Made by a program: the position numbers and the translations under genes. The notes under the pieces were generated by a model. That model was given only the letters and a program-made list of their open reading frames with translations, did not search any database and was not told where the DNA came from. This document shows, piece by piece, positions 1 to 9,478 of a stretch of 64,000 bases of DNA. The first letter of the stretch is position 1; each line of letters starts with the position of its first letter. The stretch is from Aeromonas rivipollensis (GTDB lineage: Bacteria; Pseudomonadota; Gammaproteobacteria; Enterobacterales; Aeromonadaceae): positions 62,001-126,000 of the forward strand of contig NZ_JAAILA010000010.1 of the NCBI RefSeq assembly GCF_010974825.1. The letters are read 5' to 3'.

Positions 1-2093
1 CTCTTGATGGTCTGCTGATAGATGCCGCCCAGCACCAGGGTCTCGCCGTTGTTGACCAGCACCTGGGTGGTGATGGACTGGGCGTTGATGGAGACCGCAT
101 CCCCGGTACCGGTCGGGACGGTCTCCCCCTTGGTATCCTGGGTCACGGTCAAATCCAAAATGACCCTGTTGTCCGGGGTGATCTGTGGCGTGACCTTGAG
201 ACTCAGCACCGCCTTCTTGAAGGTGACCGAGGTCGCCCCGCTGGACGAAGACTCCACATAGGGGATCTCTGTCCCCTGCTCGATCAGGGCCGGCTTCTGG
301 TTGGCGGTGGTCACCCTGGGGCTTGCGATGATCTCGGCCTTGCTCTCCTTCTCCAGGGCGGAGAGTTCGAGATCCAGCAGAGTGCCATTGGCCAGACGAG
401 CTACCTGGAAGGCCAGGGTACCGGCGGCATTGGTCACAGGCAGGTTGACGTTGAGACGATTGTCCAATGCGTCAGGATCACGTGTAATTTGTGAGCTGCC
501 ATTATCATTACCTGAATCATCATTACCCTCTATGGTGCCCGAGGTACTGTTACCGTGACCGTCATTCTTGGTCACCCCCCAACGCACTCCCAGGGCCTCG
601 TCAAAACCGTCGTCTATGGTCACCATGCGCGCCTCGATCACCACCTGCTTGACCGGAATATCGAGGATATCCAGCATCCGCTTGACGTTGCTGATGACAT
701 CCGCCGTGTCCTTGACCACCAGCACGTTGGTGCGTTCATCCACGCTCACCGCCCCTCTGGGAGAGAGCAGCTTGGTACTATCGGAGGAGAGCAGGGCCGC
801 CACTTCGGATGCCTTGGCATAGTTGATCTGCAGGTACTCGGTATAGAGCGGCGCGAGGTCGGCTACCTGATTGCGGCTCTCCAGCTGCTGTTTCTCTCGT
901 GCGGCAATCTCCTCCGCCGGGGCTACCAGCAGGATGTTGTTGTCCAGCCGCTTGTCGAGCCCTCTGACCTTGAGGATGATGTCGAGCGCCTGCTCCCAGG
1001 GCACACCATCGAGACGCAGGGTGATATTGCCGGAGACGGAATCCGTGGTCACCAGGTTGAGATTATTGAAGTCGGCGATGATCTGCAGCACTGTCCGAAC
1101 AGGAATATCCTGGAAGTTCAACGAGATTGGTTTGCCCTGATATTGTTTCGCTGTCGTGGTCGCGACCCGCTTCTTCACCTCTATGATGAACATCTTGTCG
1201 GCCTGGTCGTAGCGATAATCAAACTGACCATTGACCGAGAGCTCAAACAGGGTGTCATTGCCCTGGCGGAACACCTCCACCTGGGAGACAGGGGTCGCAA
1301 AATCCTGCACATTGATAAGATTCAGTTGATCATCCGGGATCCGGGTACCGTGGAACTTGGCGAGCACCTTCTGGCCGCGGCTGCTCACATCCACTGCCGC
1401 CGAGCTGTTGTCCAGGGTCACCAGAAACTCCCCCTGTCCCTCCTTGCCACGGCGAAAATCCACCCCCTTGACCGAGTTGAAATAAGCACCGCCTGTATTC
1501 GCCTGCGAGACGGACAACACGGGTTTGCTGGCAGCAACAGGGGCGGGAGCCGCCACGGGAGAGGAGACAGCCGCGGGCTGGTACTGAGACTGGTTCTGGG
1601 CGACCCGCTGGGTATCAATCAGCGCAGACTGGGTAACAGGCTGGCTCCTGACAAGGGCCGACGGGCTGGCAGTTGGAGAGACCGTCGTCGCAGCCACCGG
1701 CTGGCCGGCCTTCTCTCCCAATGACACCAGCAATTTGTTGCCCTGTTGATGGACCTGATAAGGGGTCAGCTGATCGAGCGCTATCTTGATATCCAGCCCC
1801 TCTCCCTTGCCCTCCACCTTGAGGTTGTCCACCCCCTGCTGCTTGATGGGCAGCGGGTTGACCGTCAGCGCCCCTATGGCGCCGGGCACGTGCAGCAGGA
1901 GCTGATTGGGCTCATACGACAGTCTGTCGGTAAATCCGCTCACTGGCTCGCTGAAGCTCAGCTCCAGCAAGAGTTGATCGGCCAGCAGCGGATTCACCTT
2001 GACCTCCTGCAACGCCGGCACCGCCCACACCTGAGTGCATACGCCCAGCCACAGCAGCGCCACACCCCTCATCCTTCTTATTGTTGTTCTCAT
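1..2093 (-). CDS. pilQ: Type IV pilus secretin PilQ (TapQ), 3' end outside window
   Basis: This is the outer-membrane secretin through which the type IV pilus fibre exits. The visible 697 codons start at an ATG whose complement is at 2091-2093. They begin with a signal peptide ending near VWA-VP, followed by an AMIN-type beta domain, a Pro/Ala/Ser/Gln-rich linker (about residues 150-200), a second AMIN-like domain, an STN/N0 domain (the segment from GKPISLNFQDIPVRTVL), N1 repeats, and the beginning of the secretin beta-domain (VNNGETLVLGGIY near the edge). The gene runs off the window at base 1, so the last part of the barrel is missing. It lies 16 bp after pilP and closes the pilMNOPQ operon as seen here. 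Identity is secure; the exact start is fairly secure. Confidence 0.95.
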   Translation of the reverse strand, partial: MRTTIRRMRGVALLWLGVCTQVWAVPALQEVKVNPLLADQLLLELSFSEPVSGFTDRLSYEPNQLLLHVPGAIGALTVNPLPIKQQGVDNLKVEGKGEGLDIKIALDQLTPYQVHQQGNKLLVSLGEKAGQPVAATTVSPTASPSALVRSQPVTQSALIDTQRVAQNQSQYQPAAVSSPVAAPAPVAASKPVLSVSQANTGGAYFNSVKGVDFRRGKEGQGEFLVTLDNSSAAVDVSSRGQKVLAKFHGTRIPDDQLNLINVQDFATPVSQVEVFRQGNDTLFELSVNGQFDYRYDQADKMFIIEVKKRVATTTAKQYQGKPISLNFQDIPVRTVLQIIADFNNLNLVTTDSVSGNITLRLDGVPWEQALDIILKVRGLDKRLDNNILLVAPAEEIAAREKQQLESRNQVADLAPLYTEYLQINYAKASEVAALLSSDSTKLLSPRGAVSVDERTNVLVVKDTADVISNVKRMLDILDIPVKQVVIEARMVTIDDGFDEALGVRWGVTKNDGHGNSTSGTIEGNDDSGNDNGSSQITRDPDALDNRLNVNLPVTNAAGTLAFQVARLANGTLLDLELSALEKESKAEIIASPRVTTANQKPALIEQGTEIPYVESSSSGATSVTFKKAVLSLKVTPQITPDNRVILDLTVTQDTKGETVPTGTGDAVSINAQSITTQVLVNNGETLVLGGIYQQTIK

Positions 2094-2109
2094 CTCTGCT
2101 CATCCCTGA

Positions 2110-2643
2110 TCATAGTTTTGCGTCGAGATTGGCCATGGCCAGCTGAGTTTCTCGGGTGACCCAGCATCCTTTGCCATCCGGTACCGTTTCCATCAAGTCA
2201 ACATGGGTATTCGTTATCTTGATGACTCTTCCCTGATCCAGCCCCATGTACTGATTGAGCCCCACACGCACGGCTTGCCCGTCCGGGGTCCTGATCAGTG
2301 CCCACAACTGTCCCTGTTTGCCGATGGATCCCTTCATGCTCAAACTGGCCAGCGAGTAGCGCTCCAGCACCTCCTTCTCCCGACTGGCCACTATCTGGGC
2401 ACAGTCCGGCTTGGTCTTGGCATCCACCCTGGAGCTGGTCTCTGGTTGCGGTTCAATGAAGGGGCTACGTTGATCACTGCGCTGATAGGCCATGGGGGAG
2501 AATGGTTTTATCTCCGGCAAGGGCTCGATCGGGATGGGTTTCCTCGCCTTGGTTTGTTGTACGTACTCGTCCATGTCCTCCTGCCCGCCACAGGCCGTCA
2601 ACAACAGCACCGGCAAGAGGAGTCCGATCACTCTCATGCTCAT
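2110..2643 (-). CDS. pilP: Type IV pilus lipoprotein PilP
   Basis: PilP is the inner-membrane lipoprotein that links the PilN/PilO dimer to the PilQ secretin. The 177-residue product starts with a hydrophobic stretch ending in a lipobox (LLTAC), so Cys18 should be lipidated. A low-complexity Pro-rich linker follows, then a C-terminal beta domain with the family-typical GSIGKQG...ALI and MGLDQGRV segments. Its ATG overlaps the pilO stop by 4 bp, which indicates translational coupling. Met3 is an alternative start. Confidence 0.94.
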   Translation of the reverse strand: MSMRVIGLLLPVLLLTACGGQEDMDEYVQQTKARKPIPIEPLPEIKPFSPMAYQRSDQRSPFIEPQPETSSRVDAKTKPDCAQIVASREKEVLERYSLASLSMKGSIGKQGQLWALIRTPDGQAVRVGLNQYMGLDQGRVIKITNTHVDLMETVPDGKGCWVTRETQLAMANLDAKL

Positions 2644-3239
2644 GGCTTCTGCTCCAGGGTTTTACCGTTGTACTTGTAGGTCTTGGCCTGCATGGACATG
2701 CCTATCAACTCGTCCTGACCCCGGCCTTGATTGAGCTGAAACGAATCCAGGATCACGATACGCGGCAACGCGGCCATGTCTGCCGTGAACTTGCCGAGCT
2801 CGTGATAGGTGCCCACCACCTCGATGCGCATGGGCAGTTCGGTCGAGAATTCGTGTTTGACCTCTGCCTCCCAGTTGATCCTGTTCAATTTGAGCCCGTT
2901 ATCGGTGGCGATGAAGCTGATGTCATCCAGCAGCCCCGCCACCTCATGGGTATTGGGCAACTGCTTGAGCTGGGTATCCACCAAATGTTCAAGCTGCACC
3001 ATCTGCTTCCTGTACGCCTCCAGGTTGGCGGCCAGCATGGCCTTGCTCTCGAATTGGGTCTTCAGCTCCTGTTCTTTAGCGGCTTCCTGCCGCAAGGCCG
3101 TCAGGGAGTTGGCAATCACATAGTAGTAAATGGCGCCACCCAGCAGGGCACAGCAAAACAGGATGAAGATCCCCTTGGCGACTTTCGGCCAGCGCGCGAT
3201 GTCATTGAGATCCAGGTCATTGAGTTGTTGCAGGTTCAT
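2640..3239 (-). CDS. pilO: Type IV pilus inner-membrane protein PilO
   Basis: PilO is a bitopic inner-membrane protein that dimerises with PilN and forms the alignment complex between PilM and PilP/PilQ. The 199-residue product has a short cytoplasmic N-terminus (about residues 1-22), one transmembrane helix (about 23-48), a coiled-coil segment rich in Glu/Gln/Leu (about 50-95) and a C-terminal ferredoxin-like domain. Both ends overlap the neighbouring pil genes by 4 bp, so it is an internal gene of a tightly coupled operon. Confidence 0.94.
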   Translation of the reverse strand: MNLQQLNDLDLNDIARWPKVAKGIFILFCCALLGGAIYYYVIANSLTALRQEAAKEQELKTQFESKAMLAANLEAYRKQMVQLEHLVDTQLKQLPNTHEVAGLLDDISFIATDNGLKLNRINWEAEVKHEFSTELPMRIEVVGTYHELGKFTADMAALPRIVILDSFQLNQGRGQDELIGMSMQAKTYKYNGKTLEQKP

Positions 3240-3805
3240 TGTTGCCCCTTAGTCGCGACCGGAGCGACGCCGGCAATCTGGAACATCATGGAGAACTGGC
3301 TGAGGGCCACGGGCGCCACGTCTGCCGTGAAGATGGTGCTGAGCTGAGACTGTCCCAGCCAGCCAGACCCATCGATGCGCCTCATCATGCTGGCAACCCG
3401 CCCATAGGCTTCGGCCTTGCCGTTGACATCGATTCTGTTGGCCTGCAAGGCCAGGGTATTGAGATAGACCCCATTGGGCACCAGCACGGGTAGCTGGTTG
3501 AACAGGCGTACCGGTATGTTGCGCCTTGTCTGCAACTGCTCGATAAGCTGCATCCGATCGATCAGCTCCTTGCGGCGCTCCTTGAGCAGCCGGATCTCGC
3601 CGAGCTGGGTATCGAGTGTGGCCATCTCCTGCTGCAGACGCTGGTTGCGCTGCTGTTGATACCCGATCTGCTGCTGCACCAGCCAGTCGACGGCAAAGGC
3701 AAGGGAGGCGGTGGCCGCCAGAAAAAGGCCGATCATGATGCCAAACTGCTTCTTCTGGCGCTGGGCCCTGGCCAGCCGCCAGGGCAGGAGGTTTATATTT
3801 GACAT
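3236..3805 (-). CDS. pilN: Type IV pilus inner-membrane protein PilN
   Basis: PilN is the partner of PilO. Its N-terminal cytoplasmic peptide docks into PilM, and the hallmark NINLLPWR motif is present at residues 3-10. A transmembrane helix (about 22-43), a coiled coil (about 45-95) and a periplasmic ferredoxin-like domain follow. Length (189 aa) fits the family. The start codon lies inside the end of pilM (13-bp overlap). Confidence 0.94.
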   Translation of the reverse strand: MSNINLLPWRLARAQRQKKQFGIMIGLFLAATASLAFAVDWLVQQQIGYQQQRNQRLQQEMATLDTQLGEIRLLKERRKELIDRMQLIEQLQTRRNIPVRLFNQLPVLVPNGVYLNTLALQANRIDVNGKAEAYGRVASMMRRIDGSGWLGQSQLSTIFTADVAPVALSQFSMMFQIAGVAPVATKGQQ

Positions 3806-4854
3806 GGTGTGAAGCTCCGCAGTGCCAGACCGAATGCCGCCATGTATTTGGCCCCATGGATGAGGCCTCCTTCCCCCCTGGGCTTGCCAAACAAGGCGAA
3901 GGGGTCGGGATGCAGCACTTCACAGTTGAGCTCGCTGCCTAGCTGCCCGACGAGACCCGGCAGCAGACTGCCCCCTCCCGTCAGCACCAATTTTGACAAC
4001 TCCTTGTTGCCGGACGAGCTGCAGAAGAGCTGCACATTGCGCCTGACCTGCAACACCAGCGTGCTGAGGTGGGGCAACAACACATCCACCTCATGGTCGG
4101 CAGGCAAGCTGCCCTGAACCTTGGCAAGCTCCGCCTCTTCCAGGCTCATGCTGTAAAAAGAGGCCAGGGCCTGGCTGTATTGATCGCCACCGAAATTCTG
4201 CAGGCGGGAATAGACGACCTCCCCCCTGAGCAGGGCGGCAAAGGTCATGGCACTGGCGCCTATATCGACGATGCCGACCGGCTTGTCCCAGGTTTGCAGC
4301 TCGGGCAGACAGGCCAGCACGGCACGTCCCAGCGCATGGGCCCCCACGTCCACCACCATGGTATTCATGCCAGCCTCCGTCAGCGCACTGACCCGGCCGT
4401 TGACGCTCTCGGTGCGCGCCGCGCTCAGCAGCACCTCCTGGCGGCTCTCGTCGGCCGTCAGACCGAGGATCTCGAAATCCAGGCTGACCTCATCGAGGGG
4501 GAAGGGAATGAGCTGTTCTGCCTCCAGGTGAACCTGGTTCTCCAGCTCGTTCTCGTTGATGTTGGCATCAACCTGAATGACCTTGGTGATGACATTGGAG
4601 CCTGTCACGGCCGTGGCCACCTGCTGACAATCCCCTTGAATGAGCCGCTTGAGCGACTTGAGGGACTGGCTGACCCGTTCAATGTCCTGCAGTTGATAAT
4701 CGACCAGAGTGCCCTTGGGCATGGGTATCTCGGCAACCGACTCGAGATGCACCTTGCCAGGACGTCCGCTGAGGGTGACGGCCTTGATGGTTTGACTGCC
4801 AAAATCAATGCCCGCCAAGGAGAGGAGGGATCCCTTACTTAATAGCCCAAACAT
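3793..4854 (-). CDS. pilM: Type IV pilus assembly ATPase-like PilM
   Basis: PilM is a cytoplasmic, actin/FtsA-like protein that recruits PilN and couples the motor side of the type IV pilus machine to the envelope complex. The product carries an actin-fold phosphate-1 loop (GIDFGSQTIKAV), a phosphate-2 region (VDIGASAMTFA) and an adenosine loop (LTGGGSLLPGL). It is the first gene of pilMNOPQ and divergent from mrcA. I chose the ATG at 4852-4854 (MFGLLSKG); an ATG four codons upstream (4866) is also possible and neither has a strong Shine-Dalgarno. Confidence 0.93.
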   Translation of the reverse strand: MFGLLSKGSLLSLAGIDFGSQTIKAVTLSGRPGKVHLESVAEIPMPKGTLVDYQLQDIERVSQSLKSLKRLIQGDCQQVATAVTGSNVITKVIQVDANINENELENQVHLEAEQLIPFPLDEVSLDFEILGLTADESRQEVLLSAARTESVNGRVSALTEAGMNTMVVDVGAHALGRAVLACLPELQTWDKPVGIVDIGASAMTFAALLRGEVVYSRLQNFGGDQYSQALASFYSMSLEEAELAKVQGSLPADHEVDVLLPHLSTLVLQVRRNVQLFCSSSGNKELSKLVLTGGGSLLPGLVGQLGSELNCEVLHPDPFALFGKPRGEGGLIHGAKYMAAFGLALRSFTPCQI

Positions 4855-5151
4855 ATACACATCCATGCGTTATTGGGTTTTAGGACTTATTGTAGGACAG
4901 CGCATCACGAGGTGATGACTTAACTCAATATAATGCTCTATCTATCAATGTCATAAAGTTTATGTCAAAAGTTGACGCTGCTCTCCTTTCGGCCTTGATT
5001 GCGGCCCCCTTGGTAATTGCGTCCTGGAATGCTACCCTCCCGCCTCTTCTCGAGGTCGATGTCCCCGGACAGGAAAACCTCGAATCCGCGAGGGTAAAAA
5101 GGCTATACTCTGCGCCCGTTGGCTAATTTTAAGACGATTGGTAGTTCTTCC
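4855..5151. promoter_or_regulatory. Divergent pilM / mrcA promoter region
   Basis: This 297-bp region separates the two divergent transcripts. For mrcA, a TATACT hexamer at 5104-5109 is a likely -10 box and predicts a transcript start near 5116. For pilM, the complementary strand holds a perfect TTGACA (complement of 4962-4967), but the -10 at ordinary spacing is poor, while a TATATT farther downstream fits better. An inverted repeat CATCAC-gag-GTGATG (4903-4917) would lie in the pilM leader. No known regulator site was recognised. Confidence 0.45.
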
Positions 5152-7641
5152 ATGCTGAAATGGCTCGTTCGCCTGTTTATTGTCATGATGCTGGGTGCAG
5201 TGCTGGGTGTTGCCAGCCTCATCGGCATCTACTTCTACATCAAGCCCCAGTTGCCGGATGTGAGCGCCCTGCGCGATGTCAAACTGGCCACCCCGATGAA
5301 GGTGTACAGCCGGGATGGGGAGTTGATCTCCCAATTTGGCGAAATTCGTCGTATCCCGTTGCGGCTGGATGAAATTCCCCAGTCCATGATAGATGCCGTG
5401 CTCGCCACCGAAGATGCCCGCTTCTACGAGCACCCGGGCATAGACCCCATCGGCATCATCCGGGCCGCCACCGTCTGGGCCGTCTCCGGCCAGGCCCGCC
5501 AGGGCGCCAGTACCATCACCCAGCAGGTTGCGCGCAACTTCTTCCTGAGCAACGAGAAGACTCTGGTGCGCAAGATAAAGGAAGTCTTCCTGGCCTGGCG
5601 CATCGAGCAGAATCTCTCCAAGGATGAAATCCTCACCCTTTATCTCAACAAGATCCCCCTCGGTTACCGGGCATTCGGGGTCGGCGCCGCCGCCCAGGTC
5701 TACTTCGGCAAAGACGTCAAGGATCTGACCCTGGACGAGATCGCCATCATAGCCGGGCTGCCGAAAGCCCCCTCCATGCTGAACCCCATACGTTCGCCGG
5801 AGCGCGCCTTTGCGCGCCGCAACGTAGTCCTGGGCCGCATGCTGGAAACCGGCAAGATCACCCAGGCCCAGTTTGACGAGGCCTCCAAGATGCCGGTCAA
5901 GGCCCGTTATCACGGTGCCGAGACGACCCTCAACGCCCCTTACCTGAGCGAGATGGTGCGCCAGAAGATGGTGGAGCAGTTTGGTGAAGATGCCTACACC
6001 ATGGGGCTGCACGTCTACACCACTGTCACCGCCAAGCGCCAGCGCGCCGCCCACCAGGCGCTGCTGGACGGCGTCTTCGACTATGACACCCGCCACGGCT
6101 ATCGCGGCCCGACCGCCCTGCTGTGGAAGACCGGGGATACGGCCTGGGACTACGACCAGATCATGGCCCACCTGGCCAAGCAACCGACCTATCAGCCGCT
6201 GATGGCCGCCGTGGTCACCAAGGTCGGTGACAAGAGCGCCACCCTGGTGCTGAAGAATGGCAAGCAGGCCGAACTCGGCTGGAACGGCATCAAGTGGGCC
6301 CGAACCTTCATCACCGACGATCGCCAGACCTATCCACCTAAATCGGCACGGGATGTGCTCAAAGTCGGTGCCCAGATCTGGGTGCGGGAGAAAGGGGAAG
6401 AGCTGCTGCTCTCCCAGATCCCTGACGTCAACGCCGCCCTGGTCGCCATGAACCCGCAGGACGGTGCCATCGAGGCCCTGGTCGGCGGCTTCAGCTTCGA
6501 GCTCTCCAAGTTCAACCGGGTCGATCAGGCTCGCCGCCAGGTCGGCTCCAACATCAAGCCCTTCCTCTATGCCACCGCACTGGAGCAGGGTTATACCTTG
6601 GCGTCCCTCATCAACGACGCCCCGATCAACCAGTGGGATCCCGCCAAGGGCCCCATGTGGCAGCCCAAGAACTCGCCGGCCATCTATGAGGGCCCGACCA
6701 CACTGCGCCTTGGCCTCGCCAAGTCCAAGAACGTGATGTCGGTCCGGCTGATGCGCGCCATCGGGCTGGATACCTATATCGATGGCCTGACCCGCTTCGG
6801 CTTCGCCCGCGAGCACATCTCCGCCAACGAATCCCTGGCCCTGGGGGCGGCCGAGTTCACCCCGCTGGAAGTGGTGCGCGGCTACTCGGTGCTGGCCAAT
6901 GGCGGCTTCCAGGTGACCCCCTACTTCATCACCGAAGTGACCGACAGCTTTGGCACTCCTCTGTATCAGGCCAACCCGGCCGCCGCCTGCCGCGACTGCG
7001 GTGTGCTGGCCGCCGCCGGGCTCGACAGCGCCGATGCCTACGCCAACACTGTCCCTGACTGGAAGGCCCAGTGCCCAATTGACCCTGTCGTACCCAACAA
7101 CATGGCGCCCCAGACCATCAGTGCCCAGAGCGCCTTCCTGATCACCGACACCCTGACCACCGCCATCTGGGGTGGCAATGGCTGGCGTGGTACCGGCTGG
7201 CGCGCGGCCCGTGACCTCAAGCGTCACGACATCTCGGGCAAGACGGGGACCACCAACGAATCGAGGGATGCCTGGTTCTCCGGTTACACCCCGAATCTGG
7301 TGGCCACCTCCTGGATAGGGTTTGACAATCACCAGCGCGGTCTCGGCCGGGCCGAGTTCGGTGGCGGCGCCGCCCAGCCCATCTGGATCGACTTCATGAA
7401 GACGGCGCTGCAGCAAGTGCCCGAGCGCAAGATGCCGGTCCCCGAAGGGATCATGCAGGTACGCATCGATCGGGAGACAGGTCTGCTGACCAACCGTGCC
7501 GATGGCGCCAGCATGGAGGAGTTCTTCAAGGAAGGAACTGAACCGACCCGCTATGCGAGCCAGCTCTCCGATGGCAATGAGGTCTACGGCGGCGATGGCT
7601 CCAGCAGCGATGGCCCCGTCTCCACCGACGACATCTTCTAA
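5152..7641 (+). CDS. mrcA: Penicillin-binding protein 1A
   Basis: This bifunctional peptidoglycan glycosyltransferase/DD-transpeptidase is inserted in the inner membrane. An N-terminal signal anchor (about 5-28) is followed by a GT51 domain with the catalytic Glu in ATEDARFYEHPG (Glu87) and GASTITQQVARN. An OB-like insert comes next, then the transpeptidase domain with the SxxK motif SNIKPF (Ser466) and the KTG box in GKTGTTNE. The 829-residue length is near the usual 850. A TTG at 5119 gives a longer frame but would be only a few bases from the predicted transcript start, so the ATG at 5152 (MLKWLVRL) is preferred. Its place next to pilM is a conserved gene order. Confidence 0.96.
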   Translation: MLKWLVRLFIVMMLGAVLGVASLIGIYFYIKPQLPDVSALRDVKLATPMKVYSRDGELISQFGEIRRIPLRLDEIPQSMIDAVLATEDARFYEHPGIDPIGIIRAATVWAVSGQARQGASTITQQVARNFFLSNEKTLVRKIKEVFLAWRIEQNLSKDEILTLYLNKIPLGYRAFGVGAAAQVYFGKDVKDLTLDEIAIIAGLPKAPSMLNPIRSPERAFARRNVVLGRMLETGKITQAQFDEASKMPVKARYHGAETTLNAPYLSEMVRQKMVEQFGEDAYTMGLHVYTTVTAKRQRAAHQALLDGVFDYDTRHGYRGPTALLWKTGDTAWDYDQIMAHLAKQPTYQPLMAAVVTKVGDKSATLVLKNGKQAELGWNGIKWARTFITDDRQTYPPKSARDVLKVGAQIWVREKGEELLLSQIPDVNAALVAMNPQDGAIEALVGGFSFELSKFNRVDQARRQVGSNIKPFLYATALEQGYTLASLINDAPINQWDPAKGPMWQPKNSPAIYEGPTTLRLGLAKSKNVMSVRLMRAIGLDTYIDGLTRFGFAREHISANESLALGAAEFTPLEVVRGYSVLANGGFQVTPYFITEVTDSFGTPLYQANPAAACRDCGVLAAAGLDSADAYANTVPDWKAQCPIDPVVPNNMAPQTISAQSAFLITDTLTTAIWGGNGWRGTGWRAARDLKRHDISGKTGTTNESRDAWFSGYTPNLVATSWIGFDNHQRGLGRAEFGGGAAQPIWIDFMKTALQQVPERKMPVPEGIMQVRIDRETGLLTNRADGASMEEFFKEGTEPTRYASQLSDGNEVYGGDGSSSDGPVSTDDIF

Positions 7642-7656
7642 GCTGCCCGTTGCGGC

Positions 7657-7690
7657 AAAAAAAAACCGGCGCCCTGGCGCCGGTTTTTTT
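7657..7690. terminator. Bidirectional terminator between mrcA and oxyR
   Basis: A perfect 8-bp GC stem (CCGGCGCC / GGCGCCGG, loop CT) is flanked by a run of A on the left and a run of seven T on the right. It can therefore serve both of the convergent genes. Confidence 0.9.
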
Positions 7691-7699
7691 ATCTGCCCC

Positions 7700-8596
7700 T
7701 CAGCCGAGCAGCCCCTTCATCAGGGCTGAGATGCGGGAGGCCAGTTCATTGAAGCAGGGGCGGCGCACCGAGTAGTGGCGATAGAGCAGGGAGATGGTGC
7801 GCCCCGGCACAGGGTCTATCACAGGGCGATAGCTGACGCCCCCCTCCTCGGCGTTGGCGGGCACCGCCAGCCTGGGCACCAGCGTCATGCCGCTGCCGGC
7901 TGCCACCATGTTGCGCAGGGTCTCGAGACTGGTGCCCTTGAAGCGCTGATCCTCGCCTATACCGGCGGCAAAACAGAAGCCCATCGCCTGATCCCGCAGG
8001 CAGTGACCGTCGGCCAGCATCAGCAACTTCTTGCCCTTGAGATTGCCAAGCGGCACCGCCCTGGCACTGGCTTCCGGATGATGCTGGGGCACCGCCAGCC
8101 ACATGGGCTCCTGATAGAGAGGGATGGAACCAAAGCCGTCCATGCCCTCCAGCTCGGCGAGCACCAGGCAATCCAGCTCCCCCTCCTCCAGCCGCTTGAG
8201 CAGCACCTGGGTCTGCTCTTCGTAGAGATAGAACTCCAGCTTGGGGAAGTGTTCCCGCAGATCCTGAATGATATGAGGCAACAGGTAGGGGCCCACGGTG
8301 GGAATGAAGCCGATGTGGATCTCGCCGGACATGGGCTCGGCGAAGTGCTGGCCTATGCTCTTGAGCTCGCGCACTTCTTTGAGCACCTTGCGGGCCTGCC
8401 GCGCCATGGCATCGCCGGCCGGGGTAAACAACACCTTGCGGGAGGTGCGCTCGATCAGGATCACCCCCAGCTCATCTTCCAGCTTGCGCAGCTGGCCGCT
8501 CAGGGTCGGCTGGCTGACGAAGCAGCGCTCCGCCGCCTTGCGAAAATGTTTCTCCTCTTCCAGCGCTACCAGGTACTCGAGATCGCGAAGGTTCAT
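7700..8596 (-). CDS. oxyR: Hydrogen-peroxide-sensing regulator OxyR
   Basis: This LysR-type activator of peroxide-defence genes has an N-terminal winged helix (MNLRDLEYLVALEEEKHF) and a regulatory domain. It keeps both redox cysteines at the canonical places (Cys199 and Cys208, in DGHCLRDQAMGFCF), so disulfide sensing should be intact. At 298 residues it is slightly shorter than the 305 of E. coli. The open frame extends 21 codons upstream, but family alignment puts the start at MNLRDLEYL (8594-8596). It converges on mrcA. Confidence 0.96.
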   Translation of the reverse strand: MNLRDLEYLVALEEEKHFRKAAERCFVSQPTLSGQLRKLEDELGVILIERTSRKVLFTPAGDAMARQARKVLKEVRELKSIGQHFAEPMSGEIHIGFIPTVGPYLLPHIIQDLREHFPKLEFYLYEEQTQVLLKRLEEGELDCLVLAELEGMDGFGSIPLYQEPMWLAVPQHHPEASARAVPLGNLKGKKLLMLADGHCLRDQAMGFCFAAGIGEDQRFKGTSLETLRNMVAAGSGMTLVPRLAVPANAEEGGVSYRPVIDPVPGRTISLLYRHYSVRRPCFNELASRISALMKGLLG

Positions 8597-8762
8597 AGGT
8601 ACTGCATCCTGCCAATCTAAAGAGGCCGTTAGCATGCCCAAGAACGGTGCGGGGGACAAGGGAAGCCCGAAACGGGGAGTGATCTCCCCTGCCCCGCCAA
8701 CCCGGCATGTCCCGCCGCCGCGCCCCTTAGGGCCGATGCGGCAAACCCGGGCATGGCCAGGA

Positions 8763-9398
8763 TCAGGCCGTCATCAGGGCGGCGAGATGGCTCGCGAAGG
8801 CTTGCGGCTCCCCCAAGAATGAGGAGACGGGCAGCGGGATGAGGCTTCCCCCCCGCATCAGCCCGAGGGTCGGGAATCCCTGCCCGCCGAGCCGGCGCAG
8901 CCAGCCCTGGCTTTGGGCCAGATGCCCGGCGAGATCCACCTTCTGGCAGGTCTGGGCGAACGCCTCCGCCGTGATGCCCTGCTCCTGCGCCAGCAGCGCG
9001 AGACGGGCCTGGTCGCCAACCCACTGACCGTCAAGGTAATGGGACTGCTGAATGCGATGCAGCAGGCTCAAACCATCGCCCCCCAGTTCGGTGACCGCCA
9101 AGATGGCCCGGATGGGGGGCTCGGAGTCGAGGAAGAGACCGTCGCTGAGCAAGAGATCGTTGAAGTAGCGCTCACCGAAAGGCTGGCCGGTCAGGGCCTG
9201 GATCCGCTCGTCATGGGGGCGGACATGGTCCCGCAGGGCCTGGCCCATCTGCTGGCGGCGCGGGCCCAGCCAGAGGCCACCCGCATGCAGCGCTACCTGC
9301 AAATCCGGGATCCCGGCCGCGGCCTCGAGCAGGGGGGCGGCGCCATAGCACCAGCCACAGAGGGGGTCATAGACATAGTGCAGTGTGGTGTCGTTCAT
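8763..9398 (-). CDS. DsbA-family (FrnE-like) thioredoxin-fold protein
   Basis: This 211-residue protein has a thioredoxin-like active site CGWC (in YDPLCGWCYG) and the helical insert of the DsbA/2-hydroxychromene isomerase/FrnE group. There is no signal peptide, so it should act in the cytosol as a disulfide reductase or isomerase rather than as the periplasmic DsbA. The start (MNDTTLHY) is set by a good AGGAG at proper spacing. The cis-Pro region GGQGFPTLGL is present. It lies upstream of oxyR in the same direction with a 166-bp gap, so co-transcription is possible but not shown. The substrate is unknown. Confidence 0.85.
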   Translation of the reverse strand: MNDTTLHYVYDPLCGWCYGAAPLLEAAAGIPDLQVALHAGGLWLGPRRQQMGQALRDHVRPHDERIQALTGQPFGERYFNDLLLSDGLFLDSEPPIRAILAVTELGGDGLSLLHRIQQSHYLDGQWVGDQARLALLAQEQGITAEAFAQTCQKVDLAGHLAQSQGWLRRLGGQGFPTLGLMRGGSLIPLPVSSFLGEPQAFASHLAALMTA

Positions 9399-9478
9399 CT
9401 GCGTGCTCCTCGGCAATTGATCAAAAAACCGGGCAATGAATGCCCGGCAAAAAAACACAGGGAAAAGGACTCAGGCCA

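Noticed and set aside
5032..7416. A 794-codon open frame on the minus strand opposite mrcA.
   Set aside because: It is the mirror of a strongly biased GC-rich gene. The protein is Gly/His/Leu-rich with no domain, and PBP1a motifs on the plus strand are complete.
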